Assembly: GCF_947507565.1 (NCBI RefSeq)
Contig: NC_089194.1
Span: 1,488,001 to 1,552,000, forward strand
DNA length: 64,000 nt
DNA from: Oscarella lobularis
Taxonomy: Eukaryota; Porifera; Homoscleromorpha; Homosclerophorida; Oscarellidae
Reading direction: 5' to 3'
Shown here: in pieces, positions 26,506 to 37,826 of the stretch
How the letters are laid out: each line of letters begins with the position of its first letter
Numbering within the stretch: the stretch's first letter is position 1
The notes under the pieces: generated by a model
Told to the model about the DNA's origin: nothing
Databases searched by the model: none
The model's input: the letters and a program-made list of their open reading frames with translations, nothing else
Translations under genes and position numbers: made by a program

Positions 26506-27503
26506 TGTTTAGGCGTTTGTATTCAGACATGAGCGCATATGAAATTATGCTTATTCGGCCGTTTCTTGCAATATTCTAACGGCATTTTACAGCGTGTTGT
26601 TAACCCGCAGTGCCGCTCGCTGATAGGCCGGTTTTTCTGCGACCGTTACCACTCTATTCTGCTATATATCTCTAACGCTATATCTCTAATGCACGAATCG
26701 GGTCTCTTAAGCGCCGCTGCAATTCGACCTACGTGGGCTAGCTACGGCTTTTTTACCCGCGTTAGCTTATTGGAATACAGCTGCAGTTTCTTGTCGAAGC
26801 TCATTTACAGCCGCAAAAGCTATTCAAGGAGAAATCTCAGGCTGTATACTCTGGTCATTTCCTACGCTGTAAACCAACTTGGTTTGTTTGGAGGCGCCCG
26901 ATTAACATATCGTAACTATTTTGTCATCTATTTGGACATTCGGTAATCGGTCCGGTCCATGTAAAGCAGCCGATCCTTGGTAATTTGCAGCTGCGCTGAA
27001 TCCGGTCGTAAGTCATTCGTAACTGCTGTACATGATAGTCCTTGCCCACTAAAAAAGCTTCAGTAGCGGGCCTCGGCATATAAGTAAACCGCTCCTCTAC
27101 CCAATCGCGCGGTCCCATCGCAGCAGAAGCAGACGGTCACGATCTATTCACAGCTGCTCCAACCGGGCTAATCGCTGCATGCAGCAGCAGAAGAAACAGC
27201 AGCAGCAGTAGTCGCGTCGGTCAATTCACTGCTCAGATCAATCTGCGCAGTAGTCGCGCGTTTAGCTGTTGCATATGGTCCAGCCTACTGAAGATGCGAA
27301 ATAACCTCTCTCGTTTCCAGCGCTACTAATAGACCGGAGCCGCTTTGCAGCTGTGAATAGACCGGTCCTTGTCCAAGAGCCGCAACCGGGCAAATTAACC
27401 TAATTCTATTTCGCAGAAAAGATGAGTTTAACGATTTTGTCTTTTCAAAATCGGCACATCGTTTATCTTCCCATCATTTAAAGCTGCCACGCAAGTGAAC
27501 TGC

Positions 27504-28350
27504 AATATGTGTTTTCTGTTGAAAGTACTCAATGTGTTTTCTGTTGTAGGTACTCAATATGTTTTCTGTTGTAGGTACTCAATGTGTTTTCTGTTGAAGG
27601 TACTGAATGTGTTTTCTGTTGTAGGTACTCAATGTGTTTTCTGTTGAAAGTACTCAATGTGTTTTCTGTTGTAGGTACTCAATATATTTTCTGTTGTAGG
27701 TACTCAATGTGTTTTCTGTTTTAGGTACTCAATATGTTTTCTGTTGTAGGTACTCAATGTGTTTTCTGTTGTAGGTACTCAATATGTTTTCTGTTTTAGG
27801 TACTCAATGTGTTTTCTGTTGAAGGTACTGAATGTGTTTTCTGTTGAAGGTACTCAATATGTTTTCTGTTGTAGGTACTCAATGTGTTTTCTGTTGAAGG
27901 TACTCAATATGTTTTCTGTTGTAGGTACTGAATGTGTTTTCTGTTGAAGGTACTGAATGTGTTTTCTGTTGAAGGTACTGAATGTGTTTTCTGTTGTAGG
28001 TACTCAATGTGTTTTCTGTTGAAGGTACTCAATGTGTTTTCTGTTGTAGGTACTCAATGTGTTTTCTGTTGAAGGTACTCAATGTGTTTTCTGTTGAAGG
28101 TACTCAATATGTTTTCTGTTGTAGGTACTCAATGTGTTTTCTGTTGTAGGTACTCAATGTGTTTTCTGTTGTAGGTACTCAATATGTTTTCTGTTTTAGG
28201 TACTCAATGTGTTTTCTGTTGAAGGTACTCAATGTGTTTTCTGTTGAAGGTACTGAATGTGTTTTCTGTTGTAGGTACTCAATGTGTTTTCTGTTGTAGG
28301 TACTCAATATGTTTTCTGTTTTAGGTACTCAATGTGTTTTCTGTTGAAGG
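27504..28350. repeat. 25-bp minisatellite, copy 1
   Basis: About 34 units of GTTTTCTGTTGAAGGTACTC plus AATGT, alternating GAAGG/GTAGG and AATGT/AATAT variants. Because 25 is not a multiple of 3 it gives spurious open frames repeating FSVEGTQCVFC-like peptides. Confidence 0.97.
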
Positions 28351-28951
28351 ATACATACCCTGCAAGCAGGAAGTGGTACAGTGTCAATTGCACAAAAACA
28401 TGCATCAGTGATACGTACCCTGCAAGCAGGGAATGGTACACTGCGAATTCCACTATGCGGTAAACTTAACTCATGGGGGAAACATGCATCAGGGATACAC
28501 GTATTGCAAGGGCAGGGCACTCTACCAGGAGTCGCTGGAACCTCGCAGCGAGGTCGCTTTCGCGCCGAAGAAGCCATGGAAAAACGGAAAGACAAAGGAA
28601 GATGGCGGCGGAGAAAATATGCATAGCGCACTCTAAGGCGATTCGAATTGGGGCGAAACGCGACTTCACGGCGGCGATTGCTCGATTCGGACCGGTAGAG
28701 AACCCGCGCGAGACGTCGCGTTCGGAATTCGGGCGCGATCGGCGGCTCGGAAAAGCGGCGGCGGAGGAGGATCCGCGGCGGGGGTCCCGACGATCGCGCG
28801 TTCAATCGATCGCGCGGAAGGGCGTTCGCATCGTAGCGGCGCGATCGAAGCGCGGTCACGGCGGCGTCGGGCGGCGAAATTTGAAGGCGAAAACGCGAGG
28901 TCCCGCATTGGAAACGCAGGCCCCGTACGAAGCTCCGTAAATTATGGGAAG

Positions 28952-31900
28952 ACTAGCTGATTTACCCGTTCATCGAACGGGTTGTTTAGGCGTTTGTATT
29001 CAGACATGAGCGCATATGAAATTATGCTTATTCGGCCGTTTCTTGCAATATTCTAACGGCATTTTAAAGCGTGTTGTCAACCCGCAGTGCCGCTCGCTGA
29101 TAGGCCGGTTTTTCTGCGACCGTTACCACTCTATTCTGCTATATATCTCTAACGCTATATCTCTAATGCACGAATCGGGTCTCTTAAGCGCCGCTGCAAT
29201 TCGACCTACGTGGGCTAGCTACGGCTTTTTTACCCGCGTTAGCTTATTGGAATACAGCCGCAGTTTCTTGTCGAAGCTCATTTACAGCCGCAAAAGCTAT
29301 TCAAGGAGAAATCTCAGGCTGTATACTCTGGTCATTTCCTACGCTGTAAACCAACTTGGTTTGTTTGGAGGCGCCCGATTAACATATCGTAACTATTTTG
29401 TCATCTATTTGGACATTCGGTAATCGGTCGGGTCCATGTACAGCAGCCGATCCTTGGTAATTTGCAGCTGCGCTGAATCCGGTCGTAAGTCATTCGTAAC
29501 TGCTGTACATGATAGTCCTTGCCCACTAAAAAAGCTTCAGTAGCGGGCCTCGGCATATAAGTAAACCGCTCCTCTACCCAATCGCGCGGTCCCATCGCAG
29601 CAGAAGCAGACGGTCACGATCTATTCACAGCTGCTCCAACCGGGCTAATCGCTGCATGCAGCAGCAGAAGAAACAGCAGCAGCAGTAGTCGCGTCGGTCA
29701 ATTCACTGCTCAGATCAATCTGCGCAGTAGTCGCGCGTTTAGCTGTTGCATATGGTCCAGCCTACTGAAGATGCGAAATAACCTCTCTCGTTTCCAGCGC
29801 TACTAATAGACCGGAGCCGCTTTGCAGCTGTGAATAGACCGGTCCTTGTCCAAGAGCCGCAACCGGGCAAATTAACCTAATTCTATTTCGCAGCAAAGAT
29901 GAGTTTAACGATTTTGTCTTTTCAAAATCGGCACATCGTTTATCTTCCCATCATTTAAAGCTGCCACGCAAGTGAACTGCAATATGTGTTTTCTGTTGAA
30001 AGTACTCAATGTGTTTTCTGTTGTAGGTACTCAATATGTTTTCTGTTGTAGGTACTCAATGTGTTTTCTGTTGAAGGTACTCAATATTTTTCTGTTGAAG
30101 GTACTCAATATGTTTTCTGTTGAACGTACTGAATGTGTTTTCTGTTGAACGTACTCAATATGTTTTCTGTTGAAGGTACTAAATATTTTTCTGTTGAAGG
30201 TACTCACTATGTTTTCTGTTGTAGGTACTCAATACGTTTTCTGTTGAAGGTACTCATTACGTTTTCTGTTGAAGGTACTCAATATGTTTTCTGTTGAAGG
30301 TACTCATTATGTTTTCTGTTGAAGGTACTCTTTATGTTTTCTGTTAAACGTATTCAATATGTTTTCTGTTAAACGTATTCAATATGTTTTCTTTTGAACG
30401 TATTCAATATGTTTTCTGTTTTCTGCTGAACGTACTCAATATGTTTTCTGTTGAAGGTACTCAATATGTTTTCTGTTGAAGGTACTCATTACGTTTTCTG
30501 TTGAAGGTACTCAATATGTTTTCTGTTGAAGGTACTCATTATGTTTTCTGTTAAACGTATTCAATACGTTTTCTGTTGAACGTACTCAATATGTTTTCTG
30601 TTTTCTGTTGTAGGTACTCAATATGTTTTCTGTTGAAGGTACTAATTATGTTTTCTGTTGAAGGTACTCATTATGTTTTCTGTTGAACGTACTCAATATG
30701 TTTTCTGTTGAACGTACTAATATGTTTTCTGTTGAAGGTACTCAATATTTTTCTGTTGAAGGTACTGTACTCAATATGTTTTCTGTTTTCTGTTGAAGGT
30801 ACTCAATATGTTTTCTGTTGAAGGTACTCATTACGTTTTCTGTTGAAGGTACTCAATCTGTTTTCTGTTGTAGGTACAGTGTACTCAATCTGTTTTCTTT
30901 TTCTGTTGTAGGTACTCAATGTTTTCTGTTTTCTGTTGTAGGTCTCAATCTGTTTTCTGTTTTCTGTTGAACGTACTCAATATGTTTTCTGTTGAAGGTA
31001 CTCATTATGTTTTCTGTTAAACGTACTCAATATGTTTTCTGTTTTCTGTTGAAGGTACTCAATATGTTTTCTGTTGAAGGTACTCATTATGTTTTCTGTT
31101 GAAGGTACTCATTATGTTTTCTGTTGAACGTATTCAATATGTTTTCTGTTGAACGTACTCAATATGTTTTCTGTTTTCTGTTGTAGGTACTCAATACGTT
31201 TTCTGTTGAAGGTACTCATTACGTTTTCTGTTGAAGGTACTCAATATGTTTTCTGTTGAACGTATTCAATATGTTTTCTGTTGAACGTACTCAATATGTT
31301 TTCTGTTTTCTGTTGTAGGTACTCAATACGTTTTCTGTTGAAGGTACTCATTACGTTTTCTGTTGTAGGTACTCAATATGTTTTCTGTTTTAGGTACTCA
31401 ATGTGTTTTCTGTTGAAGGTACTGAATGTGTTTTCTGTTGAAGGTACTCAATGTGTTTTCTGTTGTAGGTACTCAATGTGTTTTCTGTTGAAGGTACTCA
31501 ATATGTTTTCTGTTGTAGGTACTGAATGTGTTTTCTGTTGAAGTTACTCAATATGTTTTCTGTTGTAGGTACTCAATGTGTTTTCTGTTGTAGGTACTCA
31601 ATGTGTTTTCTGTTGAAGTTACTCAATATGTTTTCTGTTGAAGGTACTGAATGTGTTTTCTGTTGTAGGTACTCAATGTGTTTTCTGTTGAAGGTACTCA
31701 ATGTGTTTTCTGTTGTAGGTACTGAATGTGTTTTCTGTTGAAGTTACTCAATATGTTTTCTGTTGTAGGTACTCAATGTGTTTTCTGTTGTAGGTACTCA
31801 ATGTGTTTTCTGTTGTAGGTACTCAATGTGTTTTGTGTTGAAGGTACTGAATGCGTTTTCTGTTGTAGGTACTCAATGTGTTTTCTGTTGAAGGATACAT

Positions 31901-32491
31901 ACCCTGGAAGCAGGAAGTGGTAGTGTCAATTGCACAAAAACATGCATCAGTGATACGTACTCTGCAAGCAGGGAATGGTACACTGCGAATTCCACTATGC
32001 GGTAAACTTAACTCAGGGGGGAAACATGCATCAGGGATACACGTATTGCAAGGGCAGGGCACTCTACCAGGAGTCGCTGGAAGCTCGCTGCGAGGCCGCT
32101 TTCGCGCGGAAGAAGCCATGGAAGAACGGAAAGACAAAGGAAGATGGCGGCGGAGAAAATATGCATAGCGCACTCTAAGGCGATTCGAATTGGGGCGAAA
32201 CGCGACTTCGCGGCGGCGATTGCTCGATTCGGACCGGTAGAGAACCCGCGCGAGACGTCGCGTTTGGAATTCCGGCGCGATCGGCGGCTCGGGAAAGCGG
32301 CGGCGGAGGAGGATCCGCGGCGGGGGTCCCGACGATCGCGCGTTCAATCGATCGCGCGGAAGGGCGTTCGAAGCGCAGCGGCGCGATCGAAGCGCGGTCA
32401 CGGCGGCGTCGGGCGGCGAAATTTGAAGGCGAAAACGCGAGGTCCCGCATTGGAAACGCAGGCCCCGTACGAAGCTCCGTAAATTATGGGA
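28952..32491. repeat. Tandem segmental duplication, copy 2 (about 3.54 kb)
   Basis: Second copy of the 26475 unit, directly abutting copy 1 and ending at about 32491, just before the NUMB first exon. It is about 1.06 kb longer, entirely because its 25-bp minisatellite is larger and more scrambled. The GC-rich end (32100-32491) matches 28550-28951. Confidence 0.95.
29982..31892. repeat. 25-bp minisatellite, copy 2 (expanded)
   Basis: About 75 units of the same 25-mer as in copy 1. The middle (30080-31370) has extra variants (CATTACG, AACGTATTC, inserted TTTTCTG) and short and long units absent from copy 1; the two ends resemble copy 1. This suggests expansion from within after the duplication. 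Confidence 0.95.
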
Positions 32492-32544
32492 AGAAGATAG
32501 AGCGGAACGGCAGACTGTAGTTCCTCGGATCGTCGTTCGTCGTT
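32100..32544 (+). promoter_or_regulatory. GC-rich 5' flank / probable promoter of NUMB
   Basis: CpG-dense sequence (many GCGCGATCG, CGGCGGCG motifs) immediately upstream of the NUMB ATG; an almost identical copy lies at 28550-28951. The location fits a CpG-rich promoter or 5' UTR. Open frames here are Arg-rich and in several overlapping frames, as expected for GC-rich non-coding DNA. The start site is not defined. Confidence 0.45.
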
Positions 32545-34226
32545 ATGATACGTCGGTTGAAAAGACGTCTGAGCCGTTCGACAAGCAGCCCGGACCGATC
32601 GGGTCCTCACAACTGGGACAGTGACGCGTCGAGCGTCTTGTCGACCGCGGGAATGAACTTCGCTGTAAAGGTAAATCGACGCATTCGATGCAACTTCGAC
32701 GCAGTCACGCAGTACAGCACACTTTTACAATAGTACAACTGCGCCACAGGAGTCTTACAGCTCGTTGTAAACGCCCCCCATTAGCAGCCTAACGACCCTG
32801 CTAACGACCCATAGCGAATAGCGTTTTTTCCCCTTAGTATTTGGGTTCTTCCGAAGTGGAGCGGGCACGCGGTATCGAAGTGTGCGAATCCGTCGTGGCA
32901 TCTTTCCACCCGCCCGTACGTAAACGCGCCGGCATTTGCCGTAACGCAACAGCATATGTTTTTCTTTTGCTAGACGTCGAAGGGAAAGAAGAAAATGATT
33001 TTAAATGTCTCTTTAGATGGCATACGCGTTCTCGAAAGCCCATCTAGGGTAGGCTTTAGTTTACATGTACATGAGTAGGACGCTAAGCCTATTTTTATTG
33101 CAGGCTATGGTTTTCGATCAGCCAATAGAAAAAATCGCCTTCTGTGCCCCGGATCGTTTCTACGATCGCTGCTTTTCGTACATTGCGCGCGATGCGGCTG
33201 CGCAAAAATGGGTTTGCCACAGTTTTGTTACAATTCTTCCCGTAACGGTGCGTGGGTGGGCACGCGCGCGCTAAAATCAGCTGAATTTTTTGAATTTTTA
33301 GGGCGAACGAATAAGTCATGCTGTGGGCGCCGCTTTCACTCAATGTCTCCAACGGAAACAACGTCAAGATCGATTGCGTCAGCTTCAGAATCAAGTTGCA
33401 AGCACCTCTCGAGTAATTTTTGTTTAGCCAATCAGAGACATGGTCACGTGTTTGTTATTAGGAAAAGTCGGCAAGTCCTCCGGAACGATCTAGTGCAGCT
33501 CCCAGCTCAAAGTCGTCTCTTCAGGTGAGTTTCTTCTTTTGAATTTAATTAGATTATGAATTCTATATCAAGGCTTCAATTCCCACTCAGCAGCTTCAGG
33601 ATCTCTATGCTACAGTTCACAAGCCATCAAAAGTGCCTCCAATCAACGAACACAACCCAGATCAAGAGCCAAATCTCCTTCTAAATCCATCAGCGGCAAT
33701 TCCTCCATCCCTATACGGGCCCCAACAACCCTCCATGAATGCCGCACGTGAAGAACCGCCACGTGACCCGTGGGAAGCGCTCCGGGATCCGTCCACCGCA
33801 AGCGCAACGACAGCGGCCGCGGCACCAGCTCCGGTTCTGGCCGATCCATGGTCAGTGCAGCCTCCCCCACAGCAAAAACGTCCTCAAAGACGTGATTCCG
33901 CCGCAGATCAGTGGCTCAATCGCGCCGTACGCCATGCAGCAAGCGTCTCCCCGGCCATGACTCCGACCGAAGCGCCTGGGGCCGGGGCGGCACGCGATCC
34001 CTTTATGCCTATTCCAGTCCAAAACGATTCATTCCAAACTCGCGATCCCTTTACTCCTATTTCTAGCGCGACAGTGGCGCCGGCTAGGTCGTATCCACCT
34101 CCGCCGTCTCCGCCAAATACGGGAGCCTCTCCATGGTTACCGCAAGGCGCAGGTCAACACGTGACCCATGATCACGACGAGTGGGCCAGCCTCGCCAATC
34201 GGCACGACGAGATGACTTTCATGTAG
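32545..34226 (+). CDS. NUMB: NUMB-family PTB-domain endocytic adaptor
   Basis: Cytoplasmic adaptor that antagonises Notch and links cargo to AP-2. Exons: 32545-32670 (LKRRLSRSTSS..., ending MNFAVK), 32838- (YLGSSEVERARGIEVCESVV), near 32972 (TSKGKKKMILNVSLDGIRVL), near 33105 (IEKIAFCAPDRFYDRCFSYI), near 33301 (GERISHAVGAAFTQCLQRKQ), near 33463, and 33570-34226. Together these give a complete PTB domain with the Numb-type order (VKYLG, FCAPDR, GERISHAVG), all in compatible phases. The C-terminal half is Pro/Ala-rich with two DPF motifs (RDPFMPIP, TRDPFTPIS) and DPW motifs expected to bind AP-2 alpha-ear. I see no NPF (EH-domain) motif, which vertebrate NUMB has. Stop TAG at 34224. Estimated about 430 residues. 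Confidence 0.93.
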
Positions 34227-34930
34227 ACTTTTTTCCTTCTTATGTGATTTGGACCGTATTTTTGCAATGCGCACCTAAACCTTTATATCTTGGTTCGTCA
34301 TTTTTTCTCCATTTTTGCCACATTGACAACTGGTCACGTGCTGAACCATTGTAGTCTGGTCCAATATGGCGGCTTGCTACTTTCCTAAAGGCCGTGATTC
34401 AGGAAACCTCGTTGGCTCTTCGTTCAGGCTTTTCTCCTGGCCAGACCTAAATTTGATTATTCAACGCAATAACGCTGATATTCGTCTGGCGTCGAAGTGA
34501 TTTAATAGTAGATAACCGCATTCCGCGTGGCAGCCACAACTCAGTCTGTCCGGCTTCTCTTACACGTGGCAAGTGAGGATCTTTTATTCATGCAACTACA
34601 GCGGGGGGAAAAAAACGGAGAAAAAAGCTAACAATGCAAGAGTCCGTGCCAAACTAAATTAATCTATCTTCCTGAAACGTAATCTAGAGCAAATATGACA
34701 GTATCGACATTCTAGACATATTTGAACAGTGGCAGAGGGGCAAGGGGTCTTCTAAAGCGGACATTTGTTATAGTCTTCTGTTACGATGCCGGAATCCCCG
34801 TTGGTGCTTTTCACTGTATTTCCATCCACTTTCGCTGACAAATCCGTCAGTTTCACGTGAGATTTTTCCATATCCGGGATGTCTTCTTCAATATTTTCTC
34901 TATCACGAAAACTTCATAAAAATGCCATAA
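34227..34930. other. NUMB 3' region / convergent intergenic spacer
   Basis: Between the ends of two convergent genes. From about 34575 (TTATTCATGCAACTACAGCG) it resembles 37680 onward, marking the left edge of the FN3 tandem duplication. No gene seen. Confidence 0.6.
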
Positions 34931-35983
34931 CTACGTTTCGCGATTATCGACGTCGTACTTTCCCGCTCTGAACGCCGGCCGAAGCACGAGGATGTAGAAG
35001 GCAATGAATATTCCAATCAGAACAACGGGAATAATAATAGCGCAGCACATAATAATAACAAGCGACGAATCGTCGCCCGAAACATCTGTAATGAAGAATT
35101 AAAATGCTTTTTATGGCGGCACAAGAAAATTTACCCTCCTGCACCACCGGAATTTCCTCGCTGTAAACGCCTTCCAGCCACGTAACGGCGGCAACTCTCA
35201 CGAAAAACCTATCGTTCGTAACATTTGGCAGGTGGATAACAGCTGAAAGTTCGTTTTTTCTGGTCGAATGAGTGATATCGACTTTATTGATGCTGTCCCG
35301 TATTCGAATCTTGTAGCCGGTCAGAGTGCCCTGAAGAGAATCCGACGGCGGCGGCGACCATGACACCTTCACTGAATCGCTGCCCGCTCTTTCCGCTTTG
35401 ACGTTTCGAGGTGGTTCGAGTGGCGCTGCGCACCGGAGGGAAAACGCGAATAAGAAAACGAAACAATGCATGCCCTTCTTCGCCTTACTTCCTTCGCCCG
35501 TCGTTATGTTCGCTATTGCTGGCAATCCTTCATCGCCATTTTTGTCGACAGCGGAAAGTATGAAAAAGTAGCGAGTGTGGAATCCTTCGGGGGGGGGGGG
35601 GGGGGGGGGGGAGAGGAAAAAACTATAAGACCTCCTCGGATTAGCTACGCGTTGTGGACTTACTGAGACCCTCGACTTGGTATACGGTTTCGTTGCCATT
35701 CACTGTCGTTGTCTTCTCCGAGTCCAGCGAATCGGCGGGATAATAGCGAAGCCGATATTCCTTCACGAGAGCGATCTCCTCTTCCGATGCAATCCATCCG
35801 AGGTTGACCTGGTTCCCAATAAACGTACCCAACTTCGCTTCAAGAAGATGCGGTTTAGGTAGTGGAGCGCCTTGAACAAAGCACGCGTGAGACCCCTTCT
35901 TAGTTGTCCTGTTCAGTTCCGGGCTTACCTTCGCCGAAGCGAACGAGAAGAAGGGAGACGATAACGACGAGCGTTTCGCGCAT
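34931..35983 (-). CDS. Two-FN3-domain single-pass membrane protein, paralogue A
   Basis: ATG at 35983 starts a signal peptide (MRETLVVIVSLLLVRFGEG). FN3 domain 1: KPHLLEAKLGTFIGNQVNLG...YRLRYYPAD near 35850-35700, continuing in RYFFILSAVDKNGDEGLPA near 35550. FN3 domain 2: PLEPPRNVKAERAGSDSVKV, WSPPPSDSLQGTLTGYKIRI (35430-35280), ending FFVRVAAVTWLEGVYSEEI. A phase-1 intron leads to DVSGDDSSLVIIMCCAIIIP with a TM helix and a short tail ending KYDVDNRET, stop at 34931. Four to five exons. Family function is unknown; similar small FN3 membrane proteins are often adhesion or receptor-like. The nearest paralogue is 37827-38903. Confidence 0.85.
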
Positions 35984-37465
35984 TTTGTGTACCGTAGTCG
36001 CGCCCGGGTGCTAAGGAAATAGACTGCGATCGAAGCCTGAACGAGTATTTTAATTCGGTCCTTTGCGTCACGCGGCGAAGCGATTCTAATCAAATCGATC
36101 ACAAATCGTTTTAGAGTCGAAGAAGCGGACGAGAGGAAAGCGCATTCTACCACCAAAACCGGCATGTTCCAGTTCCTAGCGGCCGCTTTCTTTCATCGGG
36201 CGCGAATGTATGGGTGCGAAAATAGAACGACATTATCATGCGAAACCTCGCCGAATTGCGACTACACTCCGCTCGTTAGGGCCATTTCGCCTCTAGGCGT
36301 TCGCGGGCTCCTTGCATTTACCAGACGAAATCTGCAGCCCATTAGAACGGAGTCCGCTTTAGACGTTTCGCGTGCGTGCGGGGGAAGCGCGAAGACGAGA
36401 AAAAGGCGTCTAGTTGCGTCTAGTCGCGCAAAGGGACGCGGTGTTCTTTTATATGCGCGTGGCCTTCAAATGTATGGATCGTTTTGGACGGAGGGGGGGG
36501 CGCGAACCAATTTGCCTGCGTAGGCAAACGAAACGCTTTAGGCCCGTTTCTCATCATAGTTAGGAGGCATTCTTCGACTCGATGATGCGTCTATTATCAT
36601 GAGGAGAACGAGGGGCGCGGCGGGGCCGCCTACGCGCGCACCCCCAACGCGTGTTCGTCTCGATTTCTCTCGCGGATTTCTTCCGTTGGAAGTACGCGCG
36701 AAATTCGATTATGGTCCTCTCTCTCCCTCGAATAATGCGATTGACTTCACACTATCGCGGTGCGAGCGAGGGAATGCGCGACGACCGCCGCCTAGAAGCG
36801 GCGGGCCTTTACATGTGAAACCCCGAAGCGGAAACAGAAAGGCTCGCACGCGAAGCTTGCCGAAAGAGCAAAGCAAACTCGAACTCATATCCGAAGGAAA
36901 CAAACGATGACAAAGGCGACAGTCGGATAAGCCTTCGTCGTGATCACGATTAGCCTTAGGGTGTACCGCGGTAGTGGAATGTGCCGGGAACGCGCCTCGA
37001 GACTGATGTGCCTTTCTCTTACCTTGATCGCGCTATTGGCGTAGATCGTACGTACTTCGCTGTCCTTCACCGCCGATAGACGCGACGACGATGTGGCAGG
37101 AGACAAAATGGTCAACCGCAGTCTCGTTGAAGACAACAACGCGCACTTCCGCTTCAGGATAATTAATTACGTAGAGCGCGTGCTCGAATCCGGGCGCTAT
37201 CTTTCGTCACAGCAACCGTCGTCATAACCACCATCGTCATAACTACCGTCGTCATAGCTACCAATACCTTATCAGACGAAGGAAAAATTACTCTGTCTGG
37301 ACTATTTTAGGCTATATGATCATCGTCATAGATAACCGTTATGCCAGCCGTTGTCATACCTGTTGCTCGTTTCCACACTACTGCACTGCTATTAGTCTTA
37401 TAGGAGACCCACTATTTGGGCAGTATCAAATCAAATACAGTGCTAATCTTAAATAGGCGCCTTCG
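35984..37465. other. Intergenic region inside duplication unit 1
   Basis: 5' flank of paralogue A, then about 1 kb GC-rich sequence without a supported gene. From about 37010 it aligns with 39330 onward of unit 2 (for example ACCGTCGTCATAACTACC-type repeats near 37215, and TAGGAGACCCACTATTTGGG at about 37400 and 39650). The roughly 36050-37000 part has no counterpart in unit 2, so it was inserted in unit 1 or lost from unit 2. Confidence 0.6.
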
Positions 37466-37556
37466 TCAGTTCTCTCCGCTCTTCGCCATATTTTTAAACG
37501 CGAGCATTCCTAACTGGCTATAAGACGCCTCAGCCAGAGCCTTACTTCCCAAGCAA
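37466..37556 (-). pseudogene. Stranded 3' fragment of CSGALNACT
   Basis: Minus strand encodes the last 29 or so codons of the neighbouring CSGALNACT: SKALAEASYSQLGMLAFKNM followed by AKSGEN and stop (TGA, 37468-37466). It is identical to the tail at 39741-39830 apart from one His-to-Tyr change. Upstream homology stops after LGSK, so the fragment has no start, no catalytic domain and no continuing frame. It marks the duplication breakpoint within the CSGALNACT coding sequence. Confidence 0.9.
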
Positions 37557-37826
37557 GCAAGTCTGGTTATCGTGCCGACCATTACCAAAGCCTATCAGAA
37601 CAAGTATTATTCTCTTTAGGCTGTGATTATTCCACTTTATTCAAAAGAACATCTGCTGCTCGCTACACTAGTCTTTTTTTATTCATGCTACCACAGCGGG
37701 ACAAAAACGGAGAACATGAAACATCAAAACTGAGGCCGCTATATAATCATGTCTCGCTATTCATGATACACGTCGTACTTCAGAGTCTCAGCGCCGGTCG
37801 AAGCGCGAGGACATAGAAGGCAATGG

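Larger units (their letters stand above)
26475..28951. repeat. Tandem segmental duplication, copy 1 (about 2.48 kb)
   Basis: Begins ACTAGCTGATTTACCCGTTC at 26475 and ends at GTAAATTATGGGAAG (28951), where the same start sequence recurs for copy 2. The first kilobase matches copy 2 almost base for base (only scattered single differences, such as CAGCGTGTTGTTAAC against AAGCGTGTTGTCAAC). Contents: a 1-kb unique segment, a 25-bp minisatellite, then a 0.6-kb GC-rich end. Open frames such as 26539-26946 (+) exist in both copies, but because non-coding parts are equally conserved they are no evidence for a gene. Confidence 0.95.

Noticed and set aside
26539-26946. 135-residue open frame conserved in both duplicate copies (also 29016-29423)
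   Set aside because: Flanking non-coding sequence is equally conserved, so identity only reflects a recent duplication; no domain or codon bias, and the peptide is rich in Tyr/Ser/Arg without pattern.
28473-28940. 155-residue Arg/Ala-rich frame and its minus-strand partner (and the pair at 31823-32482)
   Set aside because: GC-rich promoter-like DNA lacks stops in many frames at once; no homology recognised.
31281-31741. Open frames reading CFLLKVLNMFSVVGT repeats
   Set aside because: Translation of the 25-bp minisatellite; not a protein.
36164-36523. 119-residue plus-strand frame upstream of FN3 paralogue A
   Set aside because: No domain, no counterpart in the duplicated unit, GC-rich context.
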